From Anaerolineales bacterium (GTDB lineage: Bacteria > Chloroflexota > Anaerolineae > Anaerolineales > VGOW01): a stretch of DNA of 6,990 bases. The notes beneath the pieces were generated by a model, which saw nothing but the letters and a program-made list of their open reading frames with translations, made no database searches and was not told where the DNA came from. The stretch is from the NCBI GenBank assembly GCA_919901875.1, contig CAKKQG010000456.1, positions 1 through 6,990 of the forward strand, read 5' to 3'. The stretch's first letter is position 1. Each line of letters starts with the position of its first letter. This document shows positions 5,136 to 6,990 of the stretch, in pieces. The translations under genes and the position numbers were made by a program.

Positions 5136-6878
5136 ATGAAACGATGGATATTGATCGTCACGATGTTGATCGCGGCGTGCAGCACGCCCGCGCAGCCCAC
5201 ACTCGAACCCACCCTCGTCGCCACGCGCCCGCCGACTCTTTCACCGACCATCGCGCCTGCCTCCACCCCCGCGCCTGCCGCCACCGAAGTGAAAGCGAAA
5301 ATTTTGCGTGGCGGCATTTCTCAAGAACCCGATTCACTCACGCCGCAGTTTGCCAAGTCGCCGAACTCGAATCGAATCGCGCAATTGATTCTTGTTGGCT
5401 TAGCCGAGTGGAATGACAAAGGCGAACTCGTCCCTGAACTGGCGGAGACGATCCCTTCACTTGAAAATGGCGGCATCTCCAAAGATGGTTTGACGATCAC
5501 CTGGAAATTAAAAAAAGATTTGGTGTGGTCAGATGGCAGCGCACTGACTTCGCGCGACGTGAAGTTCACCTGGCAAGCGATGATGGATGATCGCAACGCG
5601 CCGACCAGCCGCGCCGGATACGATCTCGTCGAAAGCATTGAGACGCCTGATAACTCCACCGCCGTCGTCAAATTTAAATCGGTCTATCTCGATTGGATGA
5701 ACTTGTTCACAGTGGGACCAAACTCAAGTGGCGCAATCCTCTCCGAACTTGCTTTCAAAGGAAAGACATCATTAGAAAAAGATCCGTCCATCCGATCACC
5801 GCGTCTGGCATCGGGACCCTTTCGGATTGACGATTGGAGCACAGGAGGGTCGTTGACACTCTCAGCCAACACAAACTTTTATAAAGGCAAACCCAAACTC
5901 GATAAGATCGAGATTCGTTTTTTCGCCGACAGCGCGTCGGCGTTGAAAGCGTTACAAGCAGGCGAGATTGACTGGTATGCCGATTTTTTTGAAACGGATA
6001 TCCCCGAAGTGGCGAAGGCGGACAAAGTAAAGATTCAGGTGGTGCCGTCAACCGCTTACGAACATTATTTTTTTAATCTCAGCACGACCAAAGGTGTGAA
6101 CAACAAAGGCAAATCGGATGAGGATGGCTTCTGTCCATTTCAAGAGGTGAAGGTGCGGAGGGCGATCCTTCTTGGTATCAATCGTCAGGCAATTGTGGAT
6201 AAGTATTTTGCCGGTAAGACGATCATCCCCGCTTCGCTGTGGGGCAATTCGATGTGGACGAACACTTCGCTCAAAGCCGAAACTTATAATCCCGAATCGG
6301 CAAAGAAATTGTTAGACGAAGCGGGCTATAAACCTGTTTCCGAAGGCGCGGTGCGTTCGGGGCGGTGTGGTGGCAAAGAAGTGAAACTCTCTTTCAAACT
6401 TGAAGTATCCACGAAAGTGATGCGGCAAGAGATCGTCCGATTGATTCAAAAAGATTTGATTCAGATCGGCGTTGACGTGCTGCCATCATTCTCCAACGCG
6501 CAGGCACTCTATGGGTCATACTCCGAAGCCTCTAACTTGATGATGGGCAAATTTGATATGGCAGGCTTGAGCTATCCCGAATACCTCGCGCCCGATTGGC
6601 GCTGTGACTCGGTGCCGAGCAAAGATAACCGCAACGGCACAAACTTTTATCATTACTGCGATCCCGCACTCGACAAATTGTTTGCCGACGCTTCGACCCC
6701 CGACATCGCCACGCGCAAGAAAGCGTTGATAGCGATCCAAAAATATCTTTACGACAATGCGCTGCTCATTCCGTTATATGCGCGGGCAAACGTCTACGGC
6801 TTCGGCGAGCGTTTCATTCCTGCGCCGTTTGGGGCAGAGGAGATGTTCTGGAACGCCGAAGCGTGGGACGCAAAATAG
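5136..6878 (+). CDS. Lipoprotein substrate-binding protein, ABC transporter family 5
   Basis: This 580-residue protein is an extracytoplasmic solute-binding protein of family 5 (oligopeptide/dipeptide/nickel type), which delivers a ligand to an ABC importer. The signal peptide is short: MKRW, a hydrophobic stretch, then the lipobox IAAC with the lipidated Cys15. Residues 16-50 form a Pro/Thr/Ala-rich linker, as expected for a protein tethered to the outer face of the membrane. The domain (about 55-575) shows QEPDSLTP (63-70), GLTITWKLKKDLVWSDG (118-134) followed by DVKFTWQAM (141-149), SGPFRI (226-231), VRRAILLGINRQAIVDKY (340-357) and YNPESAKKLLDEAGY (384-398), all typical. Four further cysteines (333, 411, 490, 508) could form disulfides. 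No permease or ATPase gene is in the window; they may lie downstream. Ligand is unknown. Confidence 0.93.
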   Translation: MKRWILIVTMLIAACSTPAQPTLEPTLVATRPPTLSPTIAPASTPAPAATEVKAKILRGGISQEPDSLTPQFAKSPNSNRIAQLILVGLAEWNDKGELVPELAETIPSLENGGISKDGLTITWKLKKDLVWSDGSALTSRDVKFTWQAMMDDRNAPTSRAGYDLVESIETPDNSTAVVKFKSVYLDWMNLFTVGPNSSGAILSELAFKGKTSLEKDPSIRSPRLASGPFRIDDWSTGGSLTLSANTNFYKGKPKLDKIEIRFFADSASALKALQAGEIDWYADFFETDIPEVAKADKVKIQVVPSTAYEHYFFNLSTTKGVNNKGKSDEDGFCPFQEVKVRRAILLGINRQAIVDKYFAGKTIIPASLWGNSMWTNTSLKAETYNPESAKKLLDEAGYKPVSEGAVRSGRCGGKEVKLSFKLEVSTKVMRQEIVRLIQKDLIQIGVDVLPSFSNAQALYGSYSEASNLMMGKFDMAGLSYPEYLAPDWRCDSVPSKDNRNGTNFYHYCDPALDKLFADASTPDIATRKKALIAIQKYLYDNALLIPLYARANVYGFGERFIPAPFGAEEMFWNAEAWDAK

Positions 6879-6990
6879 CCGATGGCAGATGGCAGATAGC
6901 AGATAGCAGATGGCAGATAGCCGATGGCAGATTGCGTGATGCGTGATGCGCCATTCGCTATATGCCATGCGCCATTCGCTATATGCCATG
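6879..6990. repeat. Long heptad tandem array, runs to window end
   Basis: Directly after the lipoprotein stop, the sequence is built of about 16 consecutive 7-bp units in unbroken phase from 6881. Bases 6881-6929 are GATGGCA/GATAGCA/GATAGCC variants. Bases 6930-6950 change to GATTGCG and TGATGCG twice. From 6951 the units are CCATTCG, CTATATG and CCATGCG, forming a 21-bp unit (6951-6971) that repeats from 6972 to the end. The right part is roughly the reverse complement of the left: ATGGCAGATAGC (6910-6921) matches the reverse complement of GCTATATGCCAT (6957-6968) at 11 of 12 positions. The array therefore turns around like those at 908-967 and 2430-2491. No gene or terminator is seen in it. 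Confidence 0.85.

Noticed and set aside
6774..6989. Minus-strand open frame with MAYSEWR repeated and related 7-residue repeats
   Set aside because: It is a by-product of the heptad array: three 7-bp units make 21 bases, or seven codons, so frames stay open and the translation repeats. It has no independent coding support.
6881..6990. CRISPR array
   Set aside because: The units are 7 bp and contiguous, with no spacers and no 25-40 bp repeats, and no cas gene is nearby.

Overview
The window carries eight protein-coding genes, all on the + strand and closely packed. Base composition is moderate to high GC. The proteins are a GctA/GctB-type CoA-transferase, PPK2-family kinases, an AbiEii-type nucleotidyltransferase with a small partner protein, and an oligopeptide-type lipoprotein. 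The gaps are filled with imperfect 7-bp tandem repeats. This combination suggests a Chloroflexota bacterium, perhaps of the Anaerolineae. That placement is inference, since no rRNA or marker gene is present.

Layout: (1) 5-907, CoA-transferase alpha subunit. (2) 908-967, a heptad-repeat hairpin. (3) 968-1732 and 1725-2429, two overlapping paralogous PPK2 genes. The first lacks key catalytic residues and the second has all of them. (4) 2430-2491, a second heptad-repeat hairpin that runs up to the next start codon. (5) 2492-3325, an alpha/beta hydrolase. (6) 3322-3633 and 3630-4304, a DUF6922-like protein and an AbiEii-like nucleotidyltransferase, which together resemble a toxin-antitoxin pair. 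(7) 4301-5065, CoA-transferase beta subunit. (8) 5068-5104, a strong hairpin terminator. (9) 5136-6878, a lipoprotein substrate-binding protein of the oligopeptide/nickel family. (10) 6879 to the end, a long heptad-repeat array that probably continues outside the window.

The two CoA-transferase subunits normally sit side by side and form one enzyme. Here about 3.4 kb and five genes lie between them. The last four genes of the block (hydrolase, DUF6922-like, nucleotidyltransferase, CoA-transferase beta) are joined by three consecutive 4-base ATGA stop/start overlaps, so their translation is probably coupled. The two PPK2 genes are also coupled by an 8-base overlap. Genes 5-5065 could therefore form one operon ending at the 5068-5104 terminator, with two heptad-repeat hairpins inside it. 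The substrate-binding protein lies beyond the terminator and is probably a separate unit.

The points most worth following up are the catalytically degenerate/intact PPK2 pair, the three heptad arrays with the same turn-around architecture but different sequences, and the toxin-antitoxin-like pair embedded by ATGA overlaps between the two halves of a metabolic enzyme. I did not find an RNA gene, a CRISPR array, a transposase or a convincing minus-strand gene.
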